A stretch of 13,765 bases of DNA from contig DDBM01000129.1 in assembly GCA_002333125.1 (NCBI GenBank), positions 16,937 through 30,701 on the forward strand, read 5' to 3'. The notes beneath the pieces are model-generated. The model saw nothing but the letters and a program-made list of their open reading frames with translations, did not search any database and had not been told where the DNA came from. Positions 13,062 through 13,765 of the stretch are shown here, in pieces; the stretch's first letter is position 1; each line of letters starts with the position of its first letter. The DNA is from Moraxellaceae bacterium UBA2032 (GTDB lineage Bacteria > Pseudomonadota > Gammaproteobacteria > Pseudomonadales > Moraxellaceae). A program made the position numbers and the translations under genes.

Positions 13062-13765
13062 ATGTCCCGTCCATTTGAGCATATTTTACAGCCTTTAGAT
13101 TTAGGTTTTGTGACCCTTCCCAATCGTGTCATTATGGGGTCGATGCACACAGGTTTAGAAGAGTTTCCACCCCAAAGACAGGCGGCTTTTTTTGCACGTC
13201 GTGCCGCAGGTGGGGTAGGTTTAATTATTACAGGCGGTATTTCTCCCTCTGAGTTGGGTGTGTTAGGGCCTGGCATGTGTACCATGACCACCGAGGCCGA
13301 TGCTCAAAAACATAAAGTCATTACGGATGCAGTTCATGCCGCTGGTGGTCGTATTTGTATGCAAATTTTGCATGCAGGCCGTCAGTCATATCATCCAGTC
13401 AATGTATCGCCTTCTGGCAAAAAATCGCCAATTTATCCTTTTCCTCCTCAAGCAATGACCGAAGAAGTCATTGAGCAAGAATTGGCTCATTGGGTTAATG
13501 CGGCTGCTTTAGCACAACAAGCAGGGTATGATGGCATAGAAATCATGGGCTCAGAAGGCTACTTACTCAATCAATTTTTAACGACTCGTGGTAATGAACG
13601 TGATGATGCATGGGGTGGTGATTTTGAACGCCGTATGCGTTTTCCTTTAGAAGTGGTACGCCGTACTCGTGAGCGTGTTGGTACAAACTTTATTATTGTA
13701 TATCGTTTGTCGATGTTAGATTTAGTGCCTGATGGCCAGACTTTTGATGAAGTTATTATCCTTGC
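13062..13765 (+). CDS. fadH: 2,4-dienoyl-CoA reductase FadH-like, N-terminal part (3' end outside window)
   Basis: FadH is an NADPH-dependent flavo-iron-sulfur enzyme that reduces 2,4-dienoyl-CoA during beta-oxidation of unsaturated fatty acids. The 234 residues present belong to its N-terminal Old-Yellow-Enzyme-type TIM barrel with FMN. They follow E. coli FadH closely: PLDLGFVTLPNRVIMGSMHT at 11-30, ITEAVH-like VITDAVHAAGG, QILHAGRQSY, and YDGIEIMGSEGYLLNQFL with Tyr167 aligned to the catalytic Tyr166. RGNERDDAWGGDFERRMRF and IIVYRLSMLDL follow. The cluster Cys residues and the C-terminal FAD/NADPH domains lie beyond the right edge. ATG 13062 has GAGG at 13052-13055, 6 nt upstream. Related OYE-family reductases share this fold, but the GSMHTGLEE start is characteristic of FadH. 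Confidence 0.92.
   Translation, partial: MSRPFEHILQPLDLGFVTLPNRVIMGSMHTGLEEFPPQRQAAFFARRAAGGVGLIITGGISPSELGVLGPGMCTMTTEADAQKHKVITDAVHAAGGRICMQILHAGRQSYHPVNVSPSGKKSPIYPFPPQAMTEEVIEQELAHWVNAAALAQQAGYDGIEIMGSEGYLLNQFLTTRGNERDDAWGGDFERRMRFPLEVVRRTRERVGTNFIIVYRLSMLDLVPDGQTFDEVIIL

Noticed and set aside
13046..13291. 81-codon frame on the - strand over the fadH start
   Set aside because: It is antisense to conserved FadH sequence and has no ribosome site or recognisable motif.
1..13765. Mobile elements, CRISPR arrays, tRNA or rRNA genes, toxin-antitoxin or phage-defence genes
   Set aside because: None was found by eye: no transposase-like frames, no regularly spaced repeats, no cloverleaf-like sequences, and all sizeable frames are accounted for by housekeeping or secretion genes.

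Overview
The window reads as ordinary chromosome of an AT-leaning gammaproteobacterium. The evidence is the type II secretion operon, an rppH-ptsP pair, a FadH-type dienoyl-CoA reductase, and proteins that resemble gammaproteobacterial or betaproteobacterial homologues. The heavy use of TTA/TTG leucine codons and the Campylobacter-like QueD-family protein would fit a Thiotrichales/Beggiatoa-type lineage, but that placement is a guess from memory, not a measurement. There are no tRNA or rRNA genes, insertion sequences, CRISPR arrays or phage genes.

Region 1 (1-6457, + strand) is the distal part of a type II secretion (T2SS) operon. It holds the end of the ATPase gene gspE, then gspF, the major pseudopilin gspG, the minor pseudopilins gspH, gspI, gspJ and gspK, and the inner-membrane platform genes gspL and gspM. 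Genes overlap or abut within 16 nt, which indicates one transcript and translational coupling. Promoter, gspC and gspD are not in view, and no gspN follows gspM.

Region 2 (6454-10293, - strand) reads right to left: rppH (RNA 5' pyrophosphohydrolase), ptsP (enzyme I of the nitrogen PTS) and a 216-residue DUF7931-like protein 11 nt downstream of ptsP. The last gene meets gspM tail to tail, with stop codons overlapping inside one TTAA. Two inverted repeats lie in the rppH and ptsP leaders.

Region 3 (10231-11342, - strand) is a stand-alone mdh gene for malate dehydrogenase, with its own intrinsic terminator and a plausible promoter.

Region 4 (11412-12507) holds a long-form QueD/6-pyruvoyl-tetrahydropterin-synthase family gene (+) converging on a small SseB-like gene (-), separated by a hairpin with T-runs on both strands.

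Region 5 (12508-13765) is the most unusual part. A near-consensus sigma-54 (-24/-12) promoter precedes a 30-codon gene with a strong Shine-Dalgarno sequence that encodes an extremely acidic, tyrosine-rich microprotein. No terminator is visible before the next gene, a fadH-like 2,4-dienoyl-CoA reductase cut off by the right edge.
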